DNA of 43,268 nt from an uncultured Candidatus Poseidoniales archaeon (GCA_905182125.1 CAJJAV010000019.1:1-43268), one strand, 5' to 3'; positions 16,956 through 25,218 are shown, numbered from the stretch's first letter. The notes: a model not told the origin generated them from the sequence alone. Program-made: numbers and translations.

Positions 16956-17750
16956 ATGGCGCAGGAGGTGGTGATGCTTGGAACGGGCAATGCGTTCATG
17001 CCATACGGCCGCTATCACTCGTTTGCCATGATCGATGGAAAGCATGTCGTCGACTGCCCTCCGACCGCTATGGCCAGTTTTCGAAGAGCAGGCGTGCCCC
17101 TGAGCGACATCGAGACGATTTTCATCACCCACGTCCACGGCGACCATGTGTTTGGATTCCCTTTCTTTTTGCTCGAACGCCGCTACATCTCGGACCGGGC
17201 CATGGTCAAACCGCTGACCGTTGTTGCTGCACCTGGTGTGAAGGATCGTTTGAAGCACCTGTGCCAGTTAGCATACCCGGGAAGTTTGGAGGAGATTTTT
17301 GCTACGGTTCAATGGCGAGAAGAGCTCGAAGGGGAACTTGATTGCGGATTGAGTTGGCGCCGATTTGTCGTTCATCATGATGAATCCGTTGACCCCTATG
17401 GTTTCCATTTCAATCCAGGCACAGAAGGCAGTTTTGTTCACAGCGGTGACTCTGGGCCATGCAAAGTGTTGTACGATGAGATTGCTCAAGCAAGCATGGT
17501 GATTCTCGAGATGGGGTTCCCCGAATATGTTGATTCCGACCATCATCACAAACCATCCGATGTTCAAGCCATTGCTGCATCGTTGCCTGCTGTGCAATTT
17601 GTGATCACACACACATACATCGATACCCCCGGCGTCCATCCACAACCAACCGTTACAGATGTCTATCCTGTTCATCCAGCGAACGTCACGCATGCAGAAG
17701 ATGAACTTCGCATCAGCCATGACGGGAAGCGCTGGATGGTCGGCGCGTAA
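16956..17750 (+). CDS. Metallo-beta-lactamase fold hydrolase (RNase Z-like)
   Basis: A 264-residue metallo-beta-lactamase protein. The N-terminus EVVMLGTGNAFMPYGRYHSF resembles the RNase Z/ElaC glycine-rich start, and THVHGDHVFGFPFFL is the HxHxDH metal motif. Further ligands are likely in FVHSGDSGPC (Asp) and ITHTY (His). The exosite arm that marks tRNA 3'-processing RNase Z is not evident, so it may be a related hydrolase of unknown substrate. It is divergent from nei across 82 bases and precedes the cdc6 upstream region. Confidence 0.85.
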   Translation: MAQEVVMLGTGNAFMPYGRYHSFAMIDGKHVVDCPPTAMASFRRAGVPLSDIETIFITHVHGDHVFGFPFFLLERRYISDRAMVKPLTVVAAPGVKDRLKHLCQLAYPGSLEEIFATVQWREELEGELDCGLSWRRFVVHHDESVDPYGFHFNPGTEGSFVHSGDSGPCKVLYDEIAQASMVILEMGFPEYVDSDHHHKPSDVQAIAASLPAVQFVITHTYIDTPGVHPQPTVTDVYPVHPANVTHAEDELRISHDGKRWMVGA

Positions 17751-17998
17751 AAATTTCATTCGACAGTCTTTCCGGATAACGGTCAGAGTGCGATGTTTTC
17801 GAGACGTTATTTATCTGATTTCTATTGAATGAGCCACCTCCTTTATACCACAAACCTATGGTTGGAAACCTAGACAAATCCACATTGGAATTTTGAAGGA
17901 GTGGGCATGCTTATGAGGGGGACTCGGACTCAAGCATATTATCGCGCATTGGTCACTCCGACCACCGCTCGATAATGCAGGAAAACTGAGGAATCATC
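17751..17998. promoter_or_regulatory. Upstream region of orc1/cdc6; possible replication origin
   Basis: This 248-base gap holds an AT-rich stretch (about 17805-17835), a TATA-like CTTTATAC (17841-17848) and the block TACCACAAACCTATGG (17846-17861), which recurs upstream of the giant gene. An imperfect dyad around GGTTGGAAACC follows, then the dyad TCCA-CAT-TGGA (17879-17889) with T-rich and G-rich sequence after it, reminiscent of the layout of archaeal ORB elements (dyad, then G-run). Archaeal origins often lie beside orc1/cdc6. No repeated full ORB is visible, so origin status is speculative; promoter function is likely. A possible 22-codon ORF lies within it. Confidence 0.4.
17907..17975 (+). 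CDS. Possible small upstream ORF before cdc6 (22 aa)
   Basis: ATG at 17907 opens a 22-codon frame (MLMRGTRTQAYYRALVTPTT and two more residues) ending at TAA. A GAAGGAG Shine-Dalgarno lies five bases upstream, better than that of cdc6 itself (TGAGGA before 17999). It ends 23 bases before the cdc6 ATG. It could be a leader peptide or chance; its composition is basic. Confidence 0.25.
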   Translation: MLMRGTRTQAYYRALVTPTTAR

Positions 17999-19240
17999 AT
18001 GACGGGAAATCTCTTCGATGACTTCTTGTCACGGAAAACCCTGTTTGTTGACAAGGAAATTCTCCGTCATGACTTCCGCCCTAAGAACCTCCCTCATCGC
18101 AAAGGCGAAATTGAGAAACTTTCATTCAACCTTGTCGAAGCTCTCAACGGCCACATCCCTTCCAACATGACCCTGTACGGAGTCACCGGCGCAGGAAAAA
18201 CTGCAGTGACCTCGTATGTCTGTGATGAACTTGAAGCGAAAGGTCGAGAACTCAACCGGCCCGTTCAAACAATCATGGTCAACTGCCGTCAGATCGACAC
18301 CCAATACCGGGTGTTGAGCCATCTTGGTAATTCGTTGTTGGAGTCCCATGAAATCGGCGAGATCCCATTCACGGGCTGGCCAACAGACCGAGTCTTCGGT
18401 GAACTCGTTCGACGCATGGACAAGCGTGGCGGTGTCTTCGTCATCATCCTCGACGAAATCGATCACCTCGTCCGAAAGGCTGGCGACGATCTTCTTTACA
18501 ACCTTACGAGCATCAACGCTTCGCTCAAGAACGCTCGTGCTTGCGTCATTGGTATTTCCAATGACCTCAAATTTACTGATTTCCTCGACCCGCGTGTCCG
18601 ATCTCGTTTGGGTCAATCCGACGTCGTTTTCAACCCATACGACGCTATGCAGTTACAGAATATTCTCCGCCAACGGGCGCAAGATGCTCTTGTCGAAGGT
18701 GCGCTTGATGACAGCGTCATTGCACTTTGTGCAGCAATTGCGGCACAAGAACACGGGGATGCACGCTGTGCCCTTGATTTACTCCGTGTTTCAACAGAGA
18801 AAGCAGAGCAATCCGGTGATGAGTGCGTGACACAAGCACACGTGCGCATGGCCCAACATCAATTGGAAGCCGATCAGATGCATCCGGTGTTGTCCTCGTT
18901 GCCAAGCCAACAGAAACTCGTGCTCGCTTCGATCCTTCTCAATGAACGAAACGGTCTTCGCAACATTCAGACCGGAGAAGTCTACGATGTTTACACTCAA
19001 GCCTGCCGTTATGTTCGTCAGAATCCACTGACACAACGCCGTGTCTCAGGATTGATCTCAAACCTTGATATGCTGGGGCTCATCACAGCACGCACCGTGT
19101 CACGAGGGCGCTATGGACGCACCAAGGAAATCAATTCCTGCATTCCTCAAAACATCGATGCTGAAGGCATTATGGTTGAGTCAGAAGAGCAGATGAAGGA
19201 AGTCTTTGAACGTCCATACCGACACCAATCTCGACTTTGA
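17999..19240 (+). CDS. cdc6: Orc1/Cdc6 replication initiator
   Basis: A 413-residue archaeal Orc1/Cdc6 protein that binds origins and loads MCM. AAA+ features: Walker A GVTGAGKT (61-68), Walker B ILDEIDHL with Asp152-Glu153, sensor 1 VIGISNDLKFTDFLDPRVRSRL, and sensor 2 near GDARCALDLLRVSTEKAE. The C-terminal winged-helix domain is visible from about residue 295 (SSLPSQQKLVLASILL to RRVSGLISNLDMLGLITAR and SRGRYGRTKEI). The ATG at 17999 has TGAGGA six bases upstream. Length is normal. As the initiator gene it makes the preceding intergenic region a candidate origin. Confidence 0.97.
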   Translation: MTGNLFDDFLSRKTLFVDKEILRHDFRPKNLPHRKGEIEKLSFNLVEALNGHIPSNMTLYGVTGAGKTAVTSYVCDELEAKGRELNRPVQTIMVNCRQIDTQYRVLSHLGNSLLESHEIGEIPFTGWPTDRVFGELVRRMDKRGGVFVIILDEIDHLVRKAGDDLLYNLTSINASLKNARACVIGISNDLKFTDFLDPRVRSRLGQSDVVFNPYDAMQLQNILRQRAQDALVEGALDDSVIALCAAIAAQEHGDARCALDLLRVSTEKAEQSGDECVTQAHVRMAQHQLEADQMHPVLSSLPSQQKLVLASILLNERNGLRNIQTGEVYDVYTQACRYVRQNPLTQRRVSGLISNLDMLGLITARTVSRGRYGRTKEINSCIPQNIDAEGIMVESEEQMKEVFERPYRHQSRL

Positions 19241-19318
19241 TTGATGCTTCTTTAACGGGCATGTTCTAACCTCCGTTGATTCGGTGTGCTTATATCCAAA
19301 AGGCAGGTGGCGCATCCT

Positions 19319-19885
19319 ATGAGCAAAGATGAGAACGACGGTTCTACCAGCCTCATTGCAGCAATTACCAATCCTTCGCGTGGTGTTTCCCGTTGGTTCA
19401 TCGCTCTAGGGATGTGGGGTCTTTTCCTTGCAGTTCTCAATATTATTGGCCAAGCTCACCCCAACTACCACTGGTCGTGGGGCGGTCTTTTCACCTTTGA
19501 AGCAACCAACCCAGCCTTTGAATTAAAGGGCGATGGAATCAAATTTGTTGTTTCTGATATCGTGTTCATGGCCCTTTGCGGTGGCCTTGTCGGACTTGGT
19601 TTCAAGGCCGTGTCTGCTGAAGAAGGTGGCATCGCTGGCTGGGGTCGAAGCCTCTTGGTAAACGACACATGGCCTGCTCTTGCAGATCCCTCTCACAAAG
19701 GCTGGTCAATGTTTGGCGCAGCATGGTGCCTCCTCCTCGGATTCGCATTCTACCTCTACTTCGGTATCACCCACATGGGTTGGACTGATCCTGGTGTGTA
19801 CTCAGTGACCATTTCTTTGCTGGCTTTCGGCTTTGCCCTCAAAGCCTCGACCAATGCACCTGAAGGCGATTCAAAACTCAACTGA
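19319..19885 (+). CDS. Four-helix membrane protein of unknown function
   Basis: I do not recognise the family. The 188-residue protein has four hydrophobic segments: about residues 24-42 (WFIALGMWGLFLAVLNIIG), 75-95 (FVVSDIVFMALCGGLVGLGF), 132-152 (MFGAAWCLLLGFAFYLYFG) and 160-177 (VYSVTISLLAFGFALKA), with a short charged N-terminus. The start is ATG 19319, with AGGTGG eight bases upstream and a TATA-like TTATATC about 25 bases before that. An earlier ATG at 19286 would place that promoter inside the gene. It is convergent with the glycosyltransferase gene, ten bases apart. Confidence 0.8.
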   Translation: MSKDENDGSTSLIAAITNPSRGVSRWFIALGMWGLFLAVLNIIGQAHPNYHWSWGGLFTFEATNPAFELKGDGIKFVVSDIVFMALCGGLVGLGFKAVSAEEGGIAGWGRSLLVNDTWPALADPSHKGWSMFGAAWCLLLGFAFYLYFGITHMGWTDPGVYSVTISLLAFGFALKASTNAPEGDSKLN

Positions 19886-19895
19886 TTCCATCGAA

Positions 19896-21011
19896 TCACT
19901 TTTTGAAGAACGCCCGGTGACCGTTTTTCCCTTTTATTGCATCAACCATACCAAGCATCAAGCCTTGCCAGAGCGCAATGCTCCAGCGAAATGTCAACCT
20001 TCGAATTCGCCATATGGCCATGACGTTGATCTTCCCTTCACGCAAGGCGCCACGGTTCACTTCACCGAGTGGACCTCGCCAAAGAATAACTTCGTGAACC
20101 AGCATAAGTGCTAATGTCCCAATCAGCATCTTTGTCTGCCACCATTGTTCAACACTTTCCAAGGACCATTCACCCATTGTCATCGCTTTGAATGCGAATG
20201 GAAGTCCTGAAACCAGTGCGGAAATCCAGAGTGGTAGGATTGTCAGCACGAGGGTTGAACTTCCAATAAAGTCCAGTCCTGGTCCAATGCGTTTTCGCCT
20301 TGGGAAGTGACGCATGATGCGGACGTGGGCTCGAGCATCCCGTCGGCGCTTTCCAAGAAACCGCTTCCGTTCAATCTCTGGAACGTGATGAACCACTGCT
20401 GTTGGGGCATAGACAATCGTTCCGCCAGCACCAATCAGCCGCAGACTGACTTCCATGTCCTCAGCATGGTACCATTCGGGGTTGAATCCTCCGATTTCTA
20501 ACAACGATCCTCGATGGAACATCGAACACGGTCCGTTGGCAAGGCTTGTTTTTCGTGGTCGGGCTCGGTATTTTCGAGCGATTTCAACGGAACGGACTCG
20601 GCTCACCACATCCCCTGCATGACCGAACACCGTTCGGCCAGTCACGGCAACAACCGATTCCTCTTCGGCAATTGGTTTGATTTCTGCAACCATCGTTTCA
20701 ATCCAATCTTGTTCTGGACGCACATCGATGTCGGTGATTGCGACCCATTCACCCTTTGCTTCCTCGGTCGCTAACTGACGGCCTGCTGAGAGTCCCTCCG
20801 CAGGCTGTGTTAAGATTCTGATAGGAACTTCTGCCTCTTCATCGTGCCATGCGAGCAACAAATCTTTCGAACCATCGCTCGAGCCATCGTCGACGGCGAT
20901 AATTTCGAGAGGCCTGTAGGTTTGAGCCTTGAGGGCAGTCAGGCATCCATCAACCCATGACGCACCGTTGCGCACGCACACCGTGAGTGTCACTAACGGG
21001 CGCTCAATCAT
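19896..21011 (-). CDS. Family 2 glycosyltransferase, membrane-anchored
   Basis: A 371-residue GT-A glycosyltransferase. The N-terminus VTLTVCVRNGASWVDGCLTAL and IIAVDDGSSDGSKDLL give the nucleotide-sugar site, ITDIDVRPEQDW holds the DxD-type metal motif and WYHAEDMEVSLRLI is the ED acceptor-site motif. C-terminal hydrophobic segments (FIGSSTLVLTILPLWISALV and MLIGTLALMLVHEVIL) anchor it to the membrane. It probably adds sugar to a lipid or surface glycan; substrate unknown. Its ATG overlaps the stop of the upstream CoA-synthesis gene (ATGA), so the two are co-translated although their roles are not obviously linked. Confidence 0.93.
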   Translation of the reverse strand: MIERPLVTLTVCVRNGASWVDGCLTALKAQTYRPLEIIAVDDGSSDGSKDLLLAWHDEEAEVPIRILTQPAEGLSAGRQLATEEAKGEWVAITDIDVRPEQDWIETMVAEIKPIAEEESVVAVTGRTVFGHAGDVVSRVRSVEIARKYRARPRKTSLANGPCSMFHRGSLLEIGGFNPEWYHAEDMEVSLRLIGAGGTIVYAPTAVVHHVPEIERKRFLGKRRRDARAHVRIMRHFPRRKRIGPGLDFIGSSTLVLTILPLWISALVSGLPFAFKAMTMGEWSLESVEQWWQTKMLIGTLALMLVHEVILWRGPLGEVNRGALREGKINVMAIWRIRRLTFRWSIALWQGLMLGMVDAIKGKNGHRAFFKK

Positions 21012-22030
21012 TCAAGCACCTCGAACAAATCCAGTAAGTTCCGGCACCGTTCTTTGACGGCGAGGGTTGTCACTTGCATCACAACGCCAGTTCGTGGCTG
21101 GCCGTAAAGAATGACTGAGCCTATTGGGGCAAAGCAATGAATCACCAAGGGGGCAAGGTCTTCTTCCCCTTCCACCTCAATCAGCACCGTTTCATCAGCT
21201 TGCAGGGCGTGTTGGAGTGTTTGACACAAGGATGGAGTAAGGAGGCCTGCAGGGTTGACAGCATCCAATCGGTGTTCGAATTCAGTTGGGTCGACAAGAT
21301 CTCCTTGGTCGAGTTTCGTACGCTTGGTCATTCCATCAATCAAAGCCAGGTCGGGCGTTACGCCCATCTCAAGGAGCGTTTTTGTGGTTACATCGCCAAC
21401 AGTAACGAGCAATTGGACATGAGCGGGCATGCCATCGAGTGCGGCTGCCATGCCGATTTCAGGATCATCTTCTGGCCCTTCGAAAAGCGTACCCATCGGT
21501 GTTTTCAATTCTGCATCAAGGGCGGGGGCCATCTTGAGGGTCGCTTCTCGCAGTTCCTTTCGCATCCATGGATGACCTTCCTGATCCATGCTTCCGTTTC
21601 GAACAGAAGATGAACTGATGAGGCCTCCTTCGATGCCTCGTAGGTGAGCTACTTCGATGATGTGCAGTGGTGGAAGGTTGTTGCTGAGGCGCTGTTCATT
21701 GATGCTTTCACACATTCCAACGGTCTCGGGAGTTGCCACGATGGCATCGGCAGTGGCGTGGGCTGGGGCTGGTCCAAAGGTATCCTCAAGGGTGTGAACG
21801 GTGATCTTGACATCGGTTTTGGTATCTGCCCAATCCAAAAGGTCACACCGACGTTGCTCGAAATCTAAGACAAACATCGATTTGTGCTCTGCCATTGCAT
21901 CGGTTGTGATGTGAACTTCGACAGATTCGGACTGCCGGCATGCAGCATCAAGCAACAACCGATGGCCTGCGTGAAGCCGATCGAATGTGCCACCAACAAG
22001 GCAACAACGGAAGCGTTGCTCATTGGTCAT
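21008..22030 (-). CDS. Fusion: phosphopantetheine adenylyltransferase + GTP-dependent dephospho-CoA kinase (DUF359)
   Basis: A 340-residue bifunctional protein that would carry out the last two steps of coenzyme A synthesis. Residues 1 to about 155 are an archaeal nucleotidyltransferase: VGGTFDRLHAGH with the HxGH motif at 20-23 and LISSSSVRNG (138-146), the ISSTxIR-like motif. Residues from about 170 match DUF359: VTVGDVTTKTLLEMGVTPDL (209-228), IDGMTKR (231-237), VEGEEDLAPL and VILYGQPRTGVV. DUF359 proteins were identified as GTP-dependent dephospho-CoA kinases in archaea. Fusing both would channel dephospho-CoA. The start at 22030 overlaps the preceding small ORF by eleven bases, and the stop overlaps the glycosyltransferase start. 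Confidence 0.92.
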   Translation of the reverse strand: MTNEQRFRCCLVGGTFDRLHAGHRLLLDAACRQSESVEVHITTDAMAEHKSMFVLDFEQRRCDLLDWADTKTDVKITVHTLEDTFGPAPAHATADAIVATPETVGMCESINEQRLSNNLPPLHIIEVAHLRGIEGGLISSSSVRNGSMDQEGHPWMRKELREATLKMAPALDAELKTPMGTLFEGPEDDPEIGMAAALDGMPAHVQLLVTVGDVTTKTLLEMGVTPDLALIDGMTKRTKLDQGDLVDPTEFEHRLDAVNPAGLLTPSLCQTLQHALQADETVLIEVEGEEDLAPLVIHCFAPIGSVILYGQPRTGVVMQVTTLAVKERCRNLLDLFEVLE

Positions 22031-22322
22031 GAAACTCTGTGGTCAAAGCGGCCATTTGATTGCATCGCTCAAGGCGAACGCAATCGCTTGATTTGGAAGA
22101 AGAAAAGTGAACAGGACTGTACCCCGGCGCGTAACGGCCCATTTCATCGCAAAGCTCGAGGGCCTGACCCAGCGCCAGGGTGTATCTGTCCGGAAGGGTG
22201 GTTGTCTCGTGTTCATCCTGTCGTCGCACGAGGACCCATAACCTACCGGTTGGTTTAAGCGCGTTTGCACCGAGAATCATCCCCCGAAGGGTCATCTCAG
22301 TCTTCGATTGCGCACCGTACAC
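22020..22322 (-). CDS. Small hypothetical protein (about 90-100 aa)
   Basis: No family recognised. The frame spans 100 codons from a GTG at 22322, with ATG 22295 as a more likely start (91 aa). It reads as a plausible soluble protein (GRLWVLVRRQDEHET, LGQALELCDEMGRYAPG, HFSSSKSSDCVRLERC) and its end overlaps the CoA-fusion start by eleven bases, as in other couplings here. The segment LKPTGRLWVLV resembles the strand after motif III of methyltransferases, but no SAM-binding part exists upstream. The 106 bases up to the orphan gene hold no convincing gene. It may be a real small gene or a remnant. Confidence 0.45.
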   Translation of the reverse strand: MYGAQSKTEMTLRGMILGANALKPTGRLWVLVRRQDEHETTTLPDRYTLALGQALELCDEMGRYAPGYSPVHFSSSKSSDCVRLERCNQMAALTTEFHDQ

Positions 22323-22428
22323 TTGGTATCAGACTTCATAGCAATTTTCACAGTAGCTCTGCCTGATGTTGCTGGTACGGCAAAGAGAACGACCGGTCGA
22401 CCCCTTTTCAATACATCGTGCCGTGATT

Positions 22429-24945
22429 CTATTCCAAACGGTGAGCAAAACTGCGAGCATAGAGGAGCGCTCCAATCTCCTCGTCCCCTATCCGCAACGA
22501 TTCAATGCCGATGCTTGGCCATGATTCAACAGGTCGAGCAAGCCACCCAACCAGTGGATGCAATCGACCATAGTGGACCGGTTCCTTTCGTTTGTGGGTC
22601 GCCAACATATCGTGCACATCGAGCAAGGCTGCCTTCCCAGTGCCCTCTTCGACAAGATGAATTTGAAGGACATCTTCGAGCAATAATTGGGCGTTGGGAT
22701 GAGGTGTAGGTAATCCAGGCAATCCTCCACGTTCGCCAGAAGGGCGTGCCAACAAGGCTGGCCATGCCGCATCTTGGTCGCGTAGCCAGCGCCTGCCTGA
22801 TGACGAAGAGAGTTGGATCTTGAGCCAATCTGCAGCCCATGCGGTCCACCATGCAGAGGGCATGATGCCCATCGCATGACGCAAAAATTCAGGCGCCATT
22901 GCTTCGTTTGCTTCGAGCATTGAATGCGCCGTTGACCATGTGTTGAGGAGAGAGGATTTGGCATGATTTTGACCTGCGTTTAAGCACATGAACAAGCACG
23001 CTTGGTTGGCTTCATTGATGGGTGTGCCGAGAGGGAACATCGCTTCAAGAACCTGCTCACTGTGGTGTGGTTCGAGCAGCCAAAGTTCGCAGGCAGTCTC
23101 AATCATTGGATGGAATTCGTCAGACAAGTGTTGGCTTGACAGCAAAAGACCGCAGGCCATCCATGAACTCAACGTCTCGTCATCGAGAAAATGCTCGTAT
23201 CGAAGAATTGATTCGACATTGTGTGTGAAACGTTGACGCACCTTTTCCAATGCGCGGCCAGTCCATTCAATGGAGGCCTTTGGCATCGCTTGAATTAGGG
23301 TTGAAGTTTCACACGATTCCACCGGTAACAAGTCCGCCCAACCGGCCCCTAGGAGGTTACGCAAACGGATCCAACGGCTGCTTCGATCTGCTTCTGGTGT
23401 CGCAATCCATGATGCCAAAGGTGACGTGGCTTCGTTAAGATTGGCCCATGTTTCATCACCTCGTGGGTGGAAGGCTAGGGCTTGCCACATCGCTTTTCTA
23501 TGTTCAAGTGAAGGCTCCAAGACTGTGAAAAGTTGAGCTTCAAAGGTTTCTCCATCGTACGCAGCAAGCATTTCCGTGGCCGTTGCAGGAACGCGTTCGT
23601 GCACCGCCATTGGTCGTCGGTCTGCGCTTGATTCTGGTAATTGGACAGTGAAGGTCCGACCCCGGCCCAAACGGAGGGACACTTGACCGAGCTTGCCGGT
23701 CGAGGTCAACGATGCAGAAGCATGGTTCAAAGCCACGGGTTCGCCGTTTGATGTGAGCAACAAGCGGCAGCGTTGCGATGCGAGGAGGTCTTCGAGCAAC
23801 GAACGGTTGGCCTCAACGGGATGGTTCCATTCGACGGTGCACTCCAATGTTGTGTCAGCGAGAAACCATTCGAGCAAAGAAGCAGCCCCATCACTGGTGG
23901 TGCCTGCGAAGTTCAGATTTGAGAGCGCTTCTCCAAGCGTCCAATTGGCCTTTCCAAAATCCGATAAGAGTGCACGCTGGACTGAAATCGAAGGCGTGGG
24001 GGCCTCTTCGCCAATCAAATAGCGACACACTTCTTGGAATTTTTGTTCGAGTTTGTGGTTCGCTAACCTTGGGTGACGCCGGCGCAGCCAGTACCACAGC
24101 GCTTCCAAGGGCAACGACCGAGTTTGGCCATTTTGGCGTCGATCCTCAAACATTAATGCGTCCGTGCTCATTGCTTCCAATGCTAATTTCCGGCTTACTT
24201 GCGAAGATAAGTGTCCGTGGATTGCCATCGGAGGTCTGATTTCAACACCGTTACCAATGGTGTGGCCAAGGGTGTGATGTCCATATTCGAGCATATTTGG
24301 CAAGGGTCCCTCTTGCTCAATGCTGCGAAACCAAGAACCGGGCGCCATGTTCCATGATTGCGTCGGATCGATCAACCTCGCATGAACAACACAAATCGAA
24401 GGTGTACGCATTGACCAATCGGTTAGATTTCCTTGCTCCATTGGTTGAGGGGGCTTTGTCGGTTTCAGTGTTTCAAGGTCATACCAACAGGTGGATTCAG
24501 TCCGAACGACAGCCCAATACCCCCCTTTGTTTCCTTTGGAATCGATGGGTGGTGGGGAAGCACCGTCAAAGCCCTGCATTGGCAAGTGAATAAGGTCGGA
24601 TACGAGTGGTTTCACATAACCAAGCAACACGTATTGGCCATCGTGACCTAGCAACAATCCATCAGCTTGTGGGGGGGGGTGAACCGTTGCACCACGCAGA
24701 CGTGCCAGCGCATCGTGCTCGAGGCGTTGCCGCCCAGGTTCGGTGATGAAGTGAGCAGCGCCTCTGATGCCGGACTGATCTTCACGGGTGACCTCTCCAC
24801 GCTCGCGCAATTGGCGCAGAGCAAGCGAGGCGTGCGGCATTTGCAGCGACAAACCTTCAGCGATGTTGGAGACTGTGCCGCCGCCATCGAGGAGCCAATT
24901 GAGGACGCGCCTCTGGTAACTGCTGCGAATTCGACCTTTCGACAC
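22429..24945 (-). CDS. Large orphan protein with N-terminal winged helix
   Basis: A protein of 838 residues that I cannot assign to a family. Residues 1 to about 75 look like a winged helix-turn-helix (YQRRVLNWLLDGGGTVSNIA, then LRQLRERGEVTRE and a wing GIRGAAHFITEPGRQRLEHD), similar to MarR/ArsR-type DNA-binding folds. The remainder is Trp- and Leu-rich, without membrane segments or recognisable catalytic motifs, and looks helical, perhaps repeat-like, between about 480 and 780. The start is GTG 24945, preceded by AGGTGA six bases upstream; a TTG one codon earlier is also open. It heads the minus-strand run leading to the CoA fusion. Confidence 0.82.
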   Translation of the reverse strand: MSKGRIRSSYQRRVLNWLLDGGGTVSNIAEGLSLQMPHASLALRQLRERGEVTREDQSGIRGAAHFITEPGRQRLEHDALARLRGATVHPPPQADGLLLGHDGQYVLLGYVKPLVSDLIHLPMQGFDGASPPPIDSKGNKGGYWAVVRTESTCWYDLETLKPTKPPQPMEQGNLTDWSMRTPSICVVHARLIDPTQSWNMAPGSWFRSIEQEGPLPNMLEYGHHTLGHTIGNGVEIRPPMAIHGHLSSQVSRKLALEAMSTDALMFEDRRQNGQTRSLPLEALWYWLRRRHPRLANHKLEQKFQEVCRYLIGEEAPTPSISVQRALLSDFGKANWTLGEALSNLNFAGTTSDGAASLLEWFLADTTLECTVEWNHPVEANRSLLEDLLASQRCRLLLTSNGEPVALNHASASLTSTGKLGQVSLRLGRGRTFTVQLPESSADRRPMAVHERVPATATEMLAAYDGETFEAQLFTVLEPSLEHRKAMWQALAFHPRGDETWANLNEATSPLASWIATPEADRSSRWIRLRNLLGAGWADLLPVESCETSTLIQAMPKASIEWTGRALEKVRQRFTHNVESILRYEHFLDDETLSSWMACGLLLSSQHLSDEFHPMIETACELWLLEPHHSEQVLEAMFPLGTPINEANQACLFMCLNAGQNHAKSSLLNTWSTAHSMLEANEAMAPEFLRHAMGIMPSAWWTAWAADWLKIQLSSSSGRRWLRDQDAAWPALLARPSGERGGLPGLPTPHPNAQLLLEDVLQIHLVEEGTGKAALLDVHDMLATHKRKEPVHYGRLHPLVGWLARPVESWPSIGIESLRIGDEEIGALLYARSFAHRLE

Positions 24946-25218
24946 CAAGAGTCACCTTGTTGCGAGAGACTGACTCCTTCTTGATAAATCTTTCATGATA
25001 ATTGATTAGTTTGTTACATTTAGTTATAGATTTCCACTGGAGGAGTTGCTTTTTACTTACATACGGCGCTGGCGATGCAATAAAAATGGCCAAGAATGGT
25101 CAGCAACGGTAACCAACAACCTCTGTACGGAGGAATGGTTATATGAGCGGCCTCGTTCATCTGTAGCAGTGGCCCCCCTCCTTGGTGAGAAAGGGCCTCG
25201 TGACAGGAGGAAAAACGC
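24946..25218. promoter_or_regulatory. Divergent intergenic region with 5' hairpin
   Basis: This 273-base gap divides the orphan winged-helix gene (minus) and the small protein at 25219 (plus). It is AT-rich around 24980-25030 and contains TTTCCACTGGA (about 25029-25039), an isolated ORB-like dyad. On the plus strand, TTATATG (25139-25145) is TATA-like. The predicted leader contains GGCCC (25171-25175) pairing with GGGCC (25193-25197), and an AGGAGG ribosome-binding site precedes ATG 25219 by eight to nine bases. I see no RNA gene here. Confidence 0.4.

Noticed and set aside
16874-16999. N-terminal extension of the Nei protein to an upstream start
   Set aside because: Nei needs proline as its first residue after Met removal; the GTG at 16873 gives exactly that, so the extension is not translated as part of the enzyme.
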